Assembly (NCBI GenBank): GCA_003427395.1
Contig: BFEA01000350.1
Span: 211,677 to 243,281 of the forward strand
Length of the DNA stretch: 31,605 bases
Origin: Chara braunii
Lineage: Eukaryota > Streptophyta > Charophyceae > Charales > Characeae
Reading direction: 5' to 3'
Part shown: piece after piece, positions 1 to 10,994 of the stretch
Layout: every line of letters starts with the position of its first letter
Position numbering within the stretch: the first letter of the stretch is position 1
Made by a program: the position numbers and the translations under genes
Notes under the pieces: generated by a model
Told to the model about the DNA's origin: nothing
Seen by the model: only the letters and a program-made list of their open reading frames with translations
Databases searched by the model: none

Positions 1-11
1 TTTTTAGTAAG

Positions 12-960
12 TCAATGAGGTTCAGTATTATGTTGGGCTCATTGGAAAATGAAGATTTTTATACGTACGAAGTTTGAGAAATTGAAGATCGTAATAATTT
101 CTGGCATGGAGGGTGTGTCAAACCACGTCTGGAAGGGAAGTTTGTTTTATATGGTTTCATATTTCAGTAAATGAACCAGATTACTTTTAAGGCTGGCTTC
201 ATTTATAAATGTGAAATTTTGAAGAGTATAATGATTTATAACAACGGGGGTATATCAGAGATCCTCAGGAATGAGGGAATGTTTAAAATGCTCCATTTTT
301 TAATGAATGAACCTGACTGCATTTAATGTTGGTTCATTCCAAAATGAAGTATATCAGAAATTGAAAATTGTAATCATTCTTGACAGTAGGGTGTGTGAAA
401 GATGGTCAGAAAGGGGGGTTTGTTTCATATGGTTTCATAAATTAAAAACTATAATGATTTTTGACACCCGGGGCGTGTCACAAGTCGTTCTGTGTTTCAG
501 ATGGTGTGATGTTTGATTAAATGCATCTGGTTGCATTTCAGGTTGGGTTCGTTCGAAAATGAAAAAATACCAAAGATGAAAATGGTACTGATTTTTGGCA
601 CCGGGGGAGGATATAGTGTGGGTTTTAGATGGTTTAATGTTAAAGTAAATGAACATGGTTGCGGCTAAAGNTGAGTTTATTGTAAATTGAANAAATAGGT
701 GAACGCGCAGATGAAAGTTTATAGTGTAATAATTTTTGACATTGACGATGTGACAGACGTTGTTTGTGAGAAAACTTTCTGTTTGTGTAATAAGCGAGTA
801 AAAGTAAATGAAATATGGTGTGATTTGAGTGAATGAACCCTGTTATGTTGTAGGTTGGGTTAATTCGAAATCGGTATGTTTTTAATACCGAGTTTGTGTC
901 ATAGATTGTCAGGACATGGTGTGGGTTTGAGATGGTGTAAATTTAACACTGANATCTGAA
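12..960. repeat. Degenerate tandem repeat, about six diverged units
   Basis: A module related to ATGAACCTGGTTGCATTT, followed by a TTGGGTTCATTCGAAAATGAA-like stretch, recurs near 12, 171, 307, 521, 649 and 833. Between copies the order is similar: a GTAATAATTTTTGACA-like segment, a G-rich GGGTGTGTCA segment, then a GGTTTCAGATGGT-like segment. Unit length varies from about 128 to 214 bases, so this is an old, indel-ridden array rather than a young satellite. Short reading frames over it are by-products of the repeat. The left edge of the array lies outside the window. Confidence 0.6.
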
Positions 961-2590
961 ACCCACCANACGTCNAAACAATGTTNGATAAATCGATAGT
1001 GTTAGAAATCATTACCTTTTCAATTTTTTATCTGCGCTAAAAATTTGACTCGGATTTCNGCCAAGAAACTTAATTTTAATTTCGTTCAAAAAAATAATGT
1101 GTCCGTTTTGACGAAATGACCATTTTTTCTCTTTGTCGCCATGTCATTTTTTTCCCCATCTAATCCTATCTCACATCGNCCCTCGTCCGCTTGGTCCTCC
1201 ATCCTTCCATATTCATGTTTTCTTTTCTCTTTATTAACACACCATCGATCATGTTTCTTCTCCACCATCTATCCCCCGTTCATCTCTCCTTCTCCTACAT
1301 TTTTTTCTTGTTGACCCTTGTCGTCATCGGTACGACCGTTGTCTTCTTTTCACCTCACTTGCTTCATTGTTATCCCTCTATCCTTCGCCTTCCTTCCTTC
1401 TCCACGTCCTTTTCTTCTTTATTTCCTCCCAAGATCTTTCATCCTCCTCCTCCTCATTCTTTCCTTTGCCCTTTCTCCCTCTCTCCCTCTCTCGCTCTCT
1501 CTATATTTATATTGTTGGTTCGAATCTAAGACAAATTATGAGAATTTCTATAGGAAAAGNCAATACTCCTCCTCGAGCCTATATAATGTGTTATTGGTTT
1601 NAGTACATANTTGTACTCTCACTTGGTCGATATAAAAAAAGGATAGGAAGCTTAAGACTAATGAATGGTGTAGCGATATTTCGACTTATCAAAAAGAAAG
1701 TCGTCAATGTATACAAAAGTTATTGATGTTCTTGCACAATTGTTTTCCTGCTATGATAGACGTTTATTTTTTGTCGGTAAAAGAAGGGAGACTTAGGTGG
1801 GTGGTAATGTTCAGTGGTTGGTTGTGAGGGGAAACTTCAATTCATGCTTAGGTTGTGGGGGTGCAATCTTCAATCTGATGTTTATTTTGAATATAATAGT
1901 GGCAACTGAAAACGACGACGAAAATAGTGGAGATGGTAGATGTGGTGGGAATAAGGGCAATGGGAATGCGAGACGCAGAACAAAAGGAAAATAGTGAAAG
2001 ATATTTGATAGAGGAGACGAANAACCATTGTAATGCATATATCAATTTGGATGATCCGAAGAAGATGTTAAGGAATATGGATAATTTTGAATGAAAAGTT
2101 CGATTGACCACACAAAACCATAAGAATGTGATTGAAGATGGTCGGGAGGACGTTTATGTTAGTGGGGGAGAGTGAGAGTATAGAGTGGAAGATTATGACT
2201 TTATAATGATACGGAGTTTAAGTGTTCTGATTGCAGGGAGGGTTAGTAGATAGTAGTTTGTTGAACTATAATGTCAATTTAAAAAAACACTTGTTCAACT
2301 TTGTTATGAATTTCATGTCAGTTTATTTAGTTTTCTTGTCAGTTTTCCGTGTGCTCACTTAACTTTATTATAAGTTTCATAATCGTGTATTGAATTCTGC
2401 TCTTTTGTTGTTAGATCGCACACTTTGGATATCGCATGCATAGAAGACATATATTCCTTATTGCCAGTTTTTTGTGCATACAAAGCATCTGATATATGCA
2501 ACTAAGAGGACACAACCCACACACTAACCTCCTCCCTGCCCTCGATCCTCATCCCCTGTCCCTCACCCTTCATTTATCTATAACATCATA
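961..2590. other. AT-rich intergenic DNA with a polypyrimidine tract
   Basis: No gene is recognised here. Positions 1193-1510 are strongly C/T-rich on the plus strand and end in a short (TC)n run just before 1505. The overlapping open frames there are low-complexity Ser/Pro/Leu/Phe strings, as expected from polypyrimidine DNA. The rest is AT-rich with scattered single Ns (for example 1177, 1560, 2022). Confidence 0.5.
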
Positions 2591-2591
2591 G

Positions 2592-2720
2592 AAAAAAAAA
2601 AAAAAAAAAAANAAAAAAAAAAAAAAAAAAACATTGGAACAACAAGTTGTTGGGGTACCCTGGCGGATGGTTGCATTGTTCCGGCCCCCTTGGCCGGTTG
2701 AGTCATGTGACATAGGAAAC
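2592..2720. repeat. Poly(A) tract joined to a GC-rich palindromic patch
   Basis: A run of about 40 A (2592-2631, with one N) runs straight into a GC-rich patch with two small palindromes: CAAC/GTTG around 2645, and CCGGCC/GGCCGG around 2690. A GC-rich patch abutting a homopolymer recurs at 7.8-8.2 kb, so this may be a decayed retroposon or fold-back end. The family is not recognised. Confidence 0.35.
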
Positions 2721-3880
2721 AGTGTAAGAAACAAGATTACCAACCTAACGGTTTTCAACGACAAGTATCCAATAAACTAAACTGTTGCGAACAACAGATA
2801 CAAAATTACAAAACTAGAAAAAGACTGTACTCATGGAAAAAAAAAAACTACATATTGCGATTAATGAAATTAACATATCAGACAAACGGTGAAAAAATTA
2901 ACATATGCAAAATAACTAGAAAAACAAACATTATGGATAAAACATTACACACAATAAGGTAAGTTTGATGTTTAAGAAAAATATGATAAATTTGGTAGAA
3001 AAGACAACAAATACATTTTTTAGAATGTTGCATTAAAGTTAAATGAGTAGCAAATCACAAAAAAATAAATAAAAAATCATTACAAAATGCAGATGTTAGA
3101 AAATAAAAAATACAACGTATGGTNAACGAATGAATCATNAACATTGAATTAAAATATGATGAGGAAAAAANAAATGTCAACAATAGAAAAATTTTCAACG
3201 CATGTAAATTGAATGTCGCATCGAACTTAACAGAGTAGTAAAAAGTACATAAATTTGTGGGAAACGTTTTAAAAAAATGTCAATATCAAAATGTAAGAAA
3301 ATATTGTATGATAAGCGTATGAGTGACGAAGTACAGTGGAAAATAAAACGCCGAAGTACGGTAATTTGTTTTTTTTTTTAATATTTGAAGATAAATTTTA
3401 CATCTATTTAAACCTAGTAGTGATACACAGAAGGATGTACGAAGTACTTTTACAAAATGAAGATATTTGAAGAGAAAAAAAAAAAAAGAATATCATGATT
3501 TAGTGAACCCATGAACAATAAAGGAGGAGAGAGAGGGAGAGAGGGAAAGAAAAAAAAAAAAACAAAAAAAAACGATGAGATTTATAGGGAAAGAGAAAGA
3601 AAGACAAAGAGAGTGGCAAAGAGACAAGGAAAAGTTACAAAAGTAATTTACTGTCACGATAAACTTAACCCCCCGGGCGCGCGCCCGCTCGAGAGAAAGA
3701 GAGAGAGAAAAAAAAAACATGGAGAGAAAAAAAAAAAATAAAAAAAATTGAACAAAATTTTCCTAAACGTTACATCCGAACTTTTTACAAAGTTTGAAAT
3801 AAAAATAAAATACACAAAATATTAAAAATAATAGTAATCATAAAATAATAATAATCCTTAAAAAAAAAATAAAAAAATAC
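2721..3880. other. AT-rich, gene-free DNA with one GC palindrome
   Basis: Strongly A-rich sequence with no supported coding frame. A perfect 14-base palindrome CGGGCGCGCGCCCG sits at 3674-3687, flanked on both sides by purine-rich (GA)n-like DNA. Open frames at 3.5-3.7 kb on both strands are low-complexity Lys/Glu/Arg or Ser/Leu/Phe strings and are not believed. Confidence 0.45.
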
Positions 3881-4227
3881 TGAGTGGGAGAGTACGTTGT
3901 TGACAACATCATATTTTGCAATTTTTGATTTGATTTTTTTAATAGGTAAATGCCCTTAAAATCTATAGATACGTATTTCACATAATANAAAGTACATTTN
4001 AAANNAAATTAAGGTTCTGAATTAAAGTGAAAAATGTGACAAGAGAAAATAAAACAAAGTAGTGAATGGACGAACACGTTTTAATACCGTCATCTTTGGC
4101 GATTTTTATTTTTTTATGACTTTGTCGAANGCCTTCAAAATATTTAGGTATTTACGTCACATCATAAAGCATCCCGAAATAAAGATTTTGAAAAAAATAA
4201 TAATAATCANGCCCTAAAATAAANTTT

Positions 4228-4435
4228 GGCGGGAATCAAACCCGTTCGACTTAAAACCTTAAAAGCGAAACTTTCGGGGGCTAGGCCGAGGGCCAGTAAA
4301 CGCTCGGCTCGGTAACCCTGTATACATATACAGGTTTGTCGGCGTTCGGGACAGGTCGAACGCCCGAACCCGAAAGCCCGAACGTACGGGACCCCTTCGG
4401 AAGGCGTTCGGCTATTCAGGCCGAACGCGGACAAA
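4228..4435. repeat. CpG-rich patch with CGAACG and TTCGG palindromes (copy 1)
   Basis: This is GC-rich DNA in an AT-rich setting, packed with GTTCGG/CCGAAC words in both orientations, with GGTAACCCTGTATACATATA in the middle. On the minus strand, 4228-4243 reads GGGTTTGATTCCCGCC, which resembles a tRNA T-arm (B-box). No complete cloverleaf is evident. The right side ends in an (AAAAAC)n-like tail at 4433-4454. It could be a tRNA-related SINE or a fold-back element. Confidence 0.35.
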
Positions 4436-4993
4436 AACAAAAACAAAAAAAAGAAATGAAGTTTTCAAAGAACTCTGAAAAAATAAATATCTTATGAATA
4501 AAAATAAACTAAACAACTTTTGTCGGGCACTACATCCAAATTCTTTACAAAATTTTAATTAAAAAATCAAATACAGAAAATAAACACTATAATAAAAAAA
4601 AAAATAAAAAAAAAAATAAAATGAGTGAGTGTGCCAGCACCTTTTCGACACCGCCATCTTTGGCGCTTTTTAATTATTTTTTGGCATGATAAATGCCCCG
4701 AAAATTTACAGATATTTAGTTTACATAATCAATAACTCATTAAAAATTTCTCAAAAAATAGTAAAATGTTATAGACCCCGAAATAAAGTGAAAAAAAAAA
4801 AAGTTAAAAGTGAAAAAAAGCAAAATAGTGAGTGGGCAAGCACGCTTTGACACCCCCATCTTTGAAGATTTTTTATGTTTTTTTGGCTTAGCAGAATGGT
4901 TTCAAAATTTATAGGTGTGTAGGTTACATCATAGAGAACTCACAAAAAATCATTCAGAAAACAAAACTTATTTTTAGGCCCCGAAATTGTTTT

Positions 4994-5089
4994 GGCGGGG
5001 GNCGAATCTTGAGGTGTTCGGCCCCCGAACGNCCGAACATTCGAGGGCCAGCCCGGGGNCCCCCGAANGTTCGGTCAGGTAACCCTGTA
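4994..5089. repeat. CpG-rich patch (copy 2)
   Basis: Shorter relative of the patch at 4228-4435. It shares the left GGCGGG(N)CGAATC word (T-arm-like on the minus strand), GAGGGCCAG in the middle and GGTAACCCTGTA at the right, followed by ATATATA. Several Ns fall inside it. It occupies the same place in the higher-order repeat as copy 1. Confidence 0.35.
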
Positions 5090-5349
5090 CATATATATTT
5101 GCATTNGCCTANAAAGGCTTAAAAAATGGTACCTTAGTGTGATTCTGATTTTTTGTTTTAATCCTAGATTCTGAAAGAAATTTTGATATGATCCTCGTTG
5201 AAAACTTGTTTGCATTACAATTTTCAACAACACATTTCGTTTTTTTATAAGTGTTTAATGAAAGGCATATATTTCACATAAGCGATTAATAGGGACCCTC
5301 ACTTTTCAGTCCTGGTTAACCCCTTCAACCCTAAAAAGTGCATTGAAGA

Positions 5350-5405
<56 letters not shown>

Positions 5406-5414
5406 AACCAAAAA

Positions 5415-5456
<42 letters not shown>

Positions 5457-6480
5457 TTTGCCTTGTTTTATTTTTTATCAAGGTTTGTGTGTGCCAAGTT
5501 TGGTGTTTGTTGGAGTCTTGGAGTTGACTATTTTGGCTAGCCCTGAAAATCCCTGAAAATCCTGAAAACTAAAATGAGTGAATTTTGCATGAAAAAATAT
5601 ATTTTTGCTTTGTTGTTTTACAAAATTTTGAAGTTTTTTTTTTTTTTTTTTTTAGTAGTTAGTATCATCTCCAATCTATGAATTAGTGGCAAGTTTGGTT
5701 AAAATGACCCTTGGGTTTTGCTATAAATGGTCTGACAAGTGGTCTGAAAATTGAGGTTTTCGTTAATCGTCTCTCATATTTCACTGATTCTATAATGCAA
5801 AAAATATTATGTATGTTGTTCCGAAGGTAAAAACATTCTTTGACGATCTTACACTTTAGACTTTCGGTGTTTGACTTCTGCTTGATTTTTCGTGCATGAT
5901 GGAGAATAAGGCTATTTAACTATCTCGTTGTTTATATATAGGTATAATATTTGTTGATTGGATTAATCGTATGGTGTGGTGTTTGGGTCGATATGTCTGT
6001 TGGTGTCTATTCATATTGTATCTATATTGGATTTGCTCACCGTAGCATCCTTGACTGTCGATAAATGATGCACTCTACTGGGTCGGCGATTCATCTTTCA
6101 ATGTGGTTTTTATTCCTCTCATGGGTTCATATATATAGGGTAGTGCTCAAATTTTTCATTCACACTTGATTTGTTTGTGTTGTCCTTAACGATCTTGCGC
6201 TTGTTGCTGAGTTTATTGCAGTATGTCTCTATACTGTGCTCTGTCGTCTCTTATTTTCATATCCGCAGAGGTTTTCAAGCGAGTATTGTTGAAACTTTTT
6301 TGTCCTGTGATAGTAAAATGATTTTTTCACGTATGTGCATACAGAACGAGATTACATTATACGCACTAACGAAGTTTGAATCTCTAGTTCTCTTAAGTGT
6401 TTGCGATTCAAATAGTATTTACTTGATCCGTCTTATTCGATGGGTTGGTTTATCGATTCAAGTCTCTAAAATATCAAGTT
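5090..6480. other. AT-rich, gene-free DNA with long poly(T) tracts
   Basis: Two long poly(T) runs occupy about 5351-5398 and 5427-5454, with a third near 5633-5654. No coding feature is supported. The longer open frame at 6171-6497 is hydrophobic and AT-driven, and I do not recognise it. Confidence 0.4.
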
Positions 6481-6599
6481 TTGACGATTGGAGATAACGG
6501 CTTGCAATCGGTCACTGGAAAGTTATGATGATCATGAATTATATGAAAATAAAAGAAAGTTGATCAATCATTTTTGTGAGCAAATGGAAGAGTGTGAAA

Positions 6600-7780
6600 A
6601 TGAAGTGCAATGGTTGACAGACAATGGTGAAAAAACAATTATATTGGTCCTCAAGACATGCAAAACCTAATGTAAGAGTTTAACGATGATCATGATGAAT
6701 TGTTAGACAAAACACTTACTCTTTATTCAGAGTCTGATGAAAATGCAAAAGAAGATTTACGTATTGTTAGAAATGAGGATAATATTAATAATAATGAGGA
6801 ATCTTGTGATGATTATAAAGACGAGAGTAGTGACTATGATGAAGGTAACTCGGAAGATAACAGAATGATGATCGTACTGAGATGAGGATCAAATCATCGT
6901 GAATTGTCGTTGATTATAGGGATTTTGTGCCTTAACGTCATGAAAAATTGATGTAGATGTATGTATCTTAGATTGATGATTGTGACTAGTTGATTAAATA
7001 TATAAGCGATTAGACGAGAATTAAGGGGACTTTGATTAATCGAAATGTCGAAAGAAGTCGGATGAAGGTTGTGAATGGCAGCGGAGCTGGTGGAGTTGGT
7101 GGGAATGATTCGGTAAAGGATCCGAGAACATGAACGAAAAAAGTTGGCGAAATATCTGGATGATTACACAAAAGTTGTGGGGCGGGTTGGGGGAATAAAG
7201 TTCATAGTTGGTGGACAGTGGTGAAGAAAACAATCTTGTTGATCCGTGATACGTACAAAAGATAATTTGAGAGTTTAATGATGATTGTGTTGAATAATTA
7301 GACAAAGCACATAGTTTTTATTTAGAGTCCGAAAAAAATTGAACGAGGATTCAAATCATGTTGAAGATAAAGAGAAAAGTAGTAATGATGAAGAATGTTT
7401 GATTGCTCTTCAAATGACAATAAGTAGGGTAAGAGAATGACGATTCTACTATGATGAGGATGAGTTATATTCAAGTCGTTATGAAAGTAGTTAGCTGGAG
7501 GAATTGTTTATCTCAAAATCATGAAGAATTGATCTAGATGTCCATATATTATTGTTAATTGAATATGTCAGTGCTTGAATCAAAAATAAATGGACTACGA
7601 TAATTTATTAACGTATTGATATTGGTAAAAATTTTGTAATGCTCGTTCTTATTATTAAAATTATTTTAAAAAATCGCTTGAAAAATTACATAGATCGATT
7701 GAAGGAGTGTTTCAAGTTTTTGTGAGGGGTGTTTGATTAATTGGTATATGCAAAGAAGTTTGATGAGGATTGTGATCTTA
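6600..7780 (+). repeat. Diverged direct duplication of a unit of about 600-700 bp
   Basis: Unit A (about 6610-7075) and unit B (about 7205-7775) share several collinear blocks. One is GACAATGGTGAAAAAACAAT against GACAGTGGTGAAGAAAACAAT. Others are GAGAGTTTAATGATGAT-like and TTAGACAAAACAC against TTAGACAAAGCAC. The last are an ATGAAAAATTGATGTAGATGT-like block and a TTTGATTAAT...GATGAAGGTTGTGA-like block. In unit A a frame at 6700-6885 encodes a very acidic peptide (SESDEN, ESCDDYKDESSDYDEG). Unit B is broken by stops. It could be a remnant of an acidic protein or transposon ORF; no family is recognised. Confidence 0.5.
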
Positions 7781-7800
7781 GCATGACTCAAAAGTTTTAT

Positions 7801-8248
7801 AAATATAACTAGGTTACCAATGCTCCGGAGACCGGACGTCTCCCCTCCCCATCGTCCGGATTTTCGGATAACGCCTTTTTGACAAAAAAAAAAAAAAAAA
7901 AAAAAAAATTATGACAGTGTTGCGCATGGCCTAGAGACCCCCCCTTATACACATCTAGATGTGTATAAGAGACAGACTTTGTGCTGAGGATTAGAAACTT
8001 AAAGATTTTTATTATTTATTCTACTGGCCCAAATGATCCAAAATTTTGGTGGCATACACCTAATGCAAGGTGGAAGCCACATGATTTTTTTTTCAAAAAA
8101 AAAAAAAAAGTTTTTTTTTTTTTTTTTTTTTGCGCTAGGTCGGACATACCCTGACCCTGTCCGGTCCGACGTCCGACCAGACGTCCGGCTGGACATCCCG
8201 AACGGTCAGGGGGGTCCCGGACGTCCGGCCCAGTAACCTAGAAATATA
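7801..8248. repeat. Fold-back pair of GC-rich patches ending in CTAGGTTAC
   Basis: The left end reads CTAGGTTAC (7809-7817) followed by GC-rich DNA with CCGGAGACCGGACGTC, then TTTTTG and a poly(A) run at 7884-7908. The right end is inverted: poly(T) around 8110-8131, then DNA rich in GACGTCCGG words, then GTAACCTAG at 8233-8241. Both halves thus have the same layout in opposite orientation. It is either one inverted-repeat element or two head-out SINE-like copies. A library adapter lies between the halves, so their pairing may be an assembly product. Confidence 0.4.
7945..7975. other. Nextera mate-pair junction adapter left in the assembly
   Basis: These 31 bases are TTATACACATCT followed directly by AGATGTGTATAAGAGACAG. 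That is two Tn5 mosaic ends joined head to head, as in the Nextera mate-pair circularisation adapter. The first seven adapter bases (CTGTCTC) would fall at 7938-7944, where the assembly shows only C. This is not native DNA. Sequence left and right of it may come from sites kilobases apart or in other orientation. Confidence 0.93.
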
Positions 8249-9370
8249 ATGCATTTACATTTTTTTATTAGTTCTTTTTTTTATATAATTGAATCCCGCA
8301 GAGATTGGTGTTTTGAATATGATATGCTTCAAGACACATTTCAATTTAAAATTGAGTTTTCATTTGTGAAATTATAATTTTCATAGATTGAAATGTTTTT
8401 GTATGATCAATCTTTGAGTGTCACTTTGAGTGATTGACTGATACATTCATTCATTCAACCACACCTCAATAGATGAATCATTGTATCAACAAATAAATTA
8501 GTACATTGCGAATGTGTATACATTTATGCATTTGTGTTTCTGTGTGTTCTAAAATTTGTATCTAGTTGTGTCTTTGTGAATAAGCGGCGTGTGGGTGAGG
8601 GTTTGCTTATATGGGGAACTGAACTGTTTAATCCGAATTATGTGTATGAGTGTGTGTTCTCGAACATCTGCAGTGCCTATGTGTGTGTATGCATGTACCT
8701 AAGATGAATCAAATAATGAATGCGTGAAAAACTATATCAGTCTGTTGGACAAATCGATTGATCATCGTATTGATTGATTGGTTGCTTGATTGAGGGTCTT
8801 ATAGATGAATGGATGCACACTTTTTTGTACGATAAATTGATTGATTTAATCAATCAATTAGTTATTGAGTGAATATACCTGTCAACGAGATAATTAGTAA
8901 GGTGATGATCGATTGTGATAGTATCCATATGTTAGTGTGTAAGATTGTGAGTTGGTTTGTGGGTTAGTAGGATACGTATTCAGCAAGTGATGTTGTGTGT
9001 CAATCAGTCGGTTATTATGTCCGTTTCTCAATCATATGAAATTTAATAGAACGACAATTAGTTAGAAAAAAAAAAAATAAAAAAAAATTGTCACCAACGT
9101 GCCTAACTCAGTTCGTACATATGTGGACTATTAAAATTTTTAAGTTTCGTTAAAATATGTTGGAACATGATAAATGAAATAGGGGCTTATTACAACAGCG
9201 GGGAAAAATGGTGAATCTTAAGAGTTAAACGTGATTCCAAATTTTGAAGTACTCAAAGTAATCGAATTCTGATTTGCCCCGTGGTGAGAACCTTTGGAGA
9301 AGGGGGACCTAGTGACGAAAAATGAGATCTATCATTAACTTTTCTTGTAAAATTCATTAACGTCTATGTG
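8249..9370. other. AT-rich, gene-free DNA
   Basis: No supported gene. It contains simple ATTGATTG/AATCAATC and CATTCATTCATT words (8455-8880) and a poly(A) stretch near 9065-9088. Confidence 0.4.
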
Positions 9371-9381
9371 TTCGATTTTCG

Positions 9382-9472
9382 ATTCAACGTGGTTTCCACG
9401 TTGAATTATTCAACGTGCGTTGAATTCGCGTCAAATCCCGTTTAAACGCGTGTTATATGCGTATAAACGGGG
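9382..9472. repeat. Cluster of three short hairpins
   Basis: Three small inverted repeats lie side by side: ATTCAACGTGG/CCACGTTGAAT with a 3-base loop (9382-9406), TTCAACG/CGTTGAA with a 2-base loop (about 9408-9423), and CCCGTTTA/TAAACGGG with a loop of about 18 bases (about 9438-9471). Such clusters occur at transposon ends and in small-RNA precursors. No function is claimed. Confidence 0.45.
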
Positions 9473-9838
9473 TCTGCAATGATTTTTTTCCTAGTCTAAA
9501 CACAATCCTTCCCCCCCAAAAAAATAGGGTTGTAGGTTTTTTCGAGGACTACAACCTTTTATTTTTATTTTTATTTTTTGATGTTTCAAAATATTAAAAA
9601 AAATAAAACACATAAGCAAAATAAAAAAAAAACAAAAACAAAAATGAAATGAGTGTTTTTTTTTTTTTTTCACAGAGATTTTTTAAGGACTAAAACAAAA
9701 AAGTAAAACAAATAAAAAATATAGGGTTGTAGATCTTTCAAACATGCAGAACAACATACTTTTTTGTTTTTTTTTTTAACTTCATGTATTTAAACAAATT
9801 AAAAAAACATAAAAAATAAATAAAAAATAAAAATAAAG

Positions 9839-9992
9839 ACACGCACACACACACAGACACACAGTTAGACAGACACATAACACACACAAACACATAAACA
9901 CATAAACACACACATACAGACAAACAACACACACAAACACACATAAACACACACACACACACAACACACACAAACGCACAAAAACACACACA
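9839..9992. repeat. (CA)n microsatellite, interrupted
   Basis: A long CA-rich tract with TA, GA and AAA interruptions. On the minus strand it reads as Cys-Val strings in two frames, which are not genes. Confidence 0.9.
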
Positions 9993-10092
9993 ACTGGGCG
10001 AGCCGGGGGTTAGGGGATGGGGGATGGGGGATGTTGGGGCAAATTTTGGGGTGTGGGGGTTGGGGAATGTGGCGGTAGGTTTCTTAGGGTTT

Positions 10093-10613
10093 GGCTGTCG
10101 TACTCACCAAATGTGCATGACGGGGTCTACGCATGCATGACTTAGCTCTAGGGCCTGTAGAAGATTGCATGACGGGGTCTGAATTGGGCCTGTAGAAGAT
10201 TGCATGAGCATGGCGTTCGAAGTTCCCGTACGGCAAGGTTCATCTGCTTCCGCTTCCATTAGGGCTGGGAGGTTGGCCCAGCCCTGGTGCACGTCACTGC
10301 TGTCTGGTCCAAGTTGCCTTTAATACTAGTAGGGTGATGGTCCTGAGTGTTGGTCACACTGAGGTAGGATAGTAGGGACAAGGGTGCGCGGGGAGTATTA
10401 ATGTGGGGATGGGTGGGGTAGGTGGCCAGCACTGTCAAGACAACCATTGGCTGTTGCTACCAGCAATCACCGCGGGTCTAGTCCTTGACCTCTACAACAC
10501 CCTGGGTTTGCAAAAAAAAAAAAAAAAAAAAGAAAAAAAAGATCTTATACTAAAACGTGGAATAATACACTGCCATATATTTTGTCTTTTGTGCATGTGG
10601 TGAGTAGAGGCCC
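10093..10613. mobile_element. Inverted-repeat element (GGGCCTC family), 5' neighbour of the LTR
   Basis: The left end carries TACTCACCAAATGTGCA (10101-10117). The right end carries TTTTGTGCATGTGGTGAGTA followed by GAGGCCC (10589-10612), its imperfect inverse. The right terminal block, read on the minus strand, matches the ends of elements at 29524-29643 and 30743-30917. Inside, a GGGCCTGTAGAAGATTGCATGA block occurs twice (about 10151 and 10188), and there is an A run near 10511. No transposase is present, so it would be non-autonomous. The LTR retrotransposon begins seven bases after its right end. Confidence 0.45.
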
Positions 10614-10994
10614 ACAGCATGTCTGCTTCGCGCATGTATGCACGCTATAAATTCCGGCTGCGCGATTAGTTAACTCTCTTAACCCGTTGTTGGAAGCTCG
10701 GGGTTGCGTGATTAGAGAGGGTCAGCACACGAGCGAAGTAAGAGGTGAGCAGAGCAGGAGTCGGGCGACCTGACGAGCTGGTGCCAAACTCGAGGGGTTG
10801 ACGCGGGCCACGACGGACTGTGGGCGCTGGCGAACCTTGCGGGTGCGGGAGGACTAAGCGGGGTGACGGCTTCGTGAGTTGGTGCGCGACGACGGACTGT
10901 CCGCATCGAAGAAGAAGAGAGAGAGGAAGAGAGAGTTGAGGTTGATGGACACGGAGTTGTTGTTTCTTTTATCTTTTCTCGCTCCTGTCTTGTG

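Larger units (their letters stand above)
3881..5090. repeat. Tandem repeat with a two-part higher-order unit of about 750 bp
   Basis: Four diverged copies of a module start near 3881, 4061, 4621 and 4827. Each reads roughly AGTGAGTGGGCGAGCACG, then ACACCGCCATCTTTGGCG, T-rich DNA, and an AAATTTATAGGTATTTAGG-like end with ACATCAT. Copies 2 and 4 are each followed by a CpG-rich patch holding GGTAACCCTGTA (4311-4322 and 5078-5089). The order is therefore module, module, GC patch, repeated once, with offsets of 740-770 bases. I infer a dimeric higher-order repeat that absorbed a GC-rich element before its last duplication. Confidence 0.55.

Noticed and set aside
1191-1726. Overlapping Ser/Phe/Leu-rich frames
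   Set aside because: Low-complexity product of a polypyrimidine tract; three phases are open at once.
3493-3741. Basic Lys/Arg/Glu frame and its antisense partner
   Set aside because: Purine-rich simple sequence, open on both strands.
4228-4320. tRNA gene on the minus strand
   Set aside because: Only a T-arm-like word is present; no paired acceptor stem or anticodon arm could be made.
9738-9991. Cys-Val-rich frames
   Set aside because: Direct translation of the (CA)n tract.
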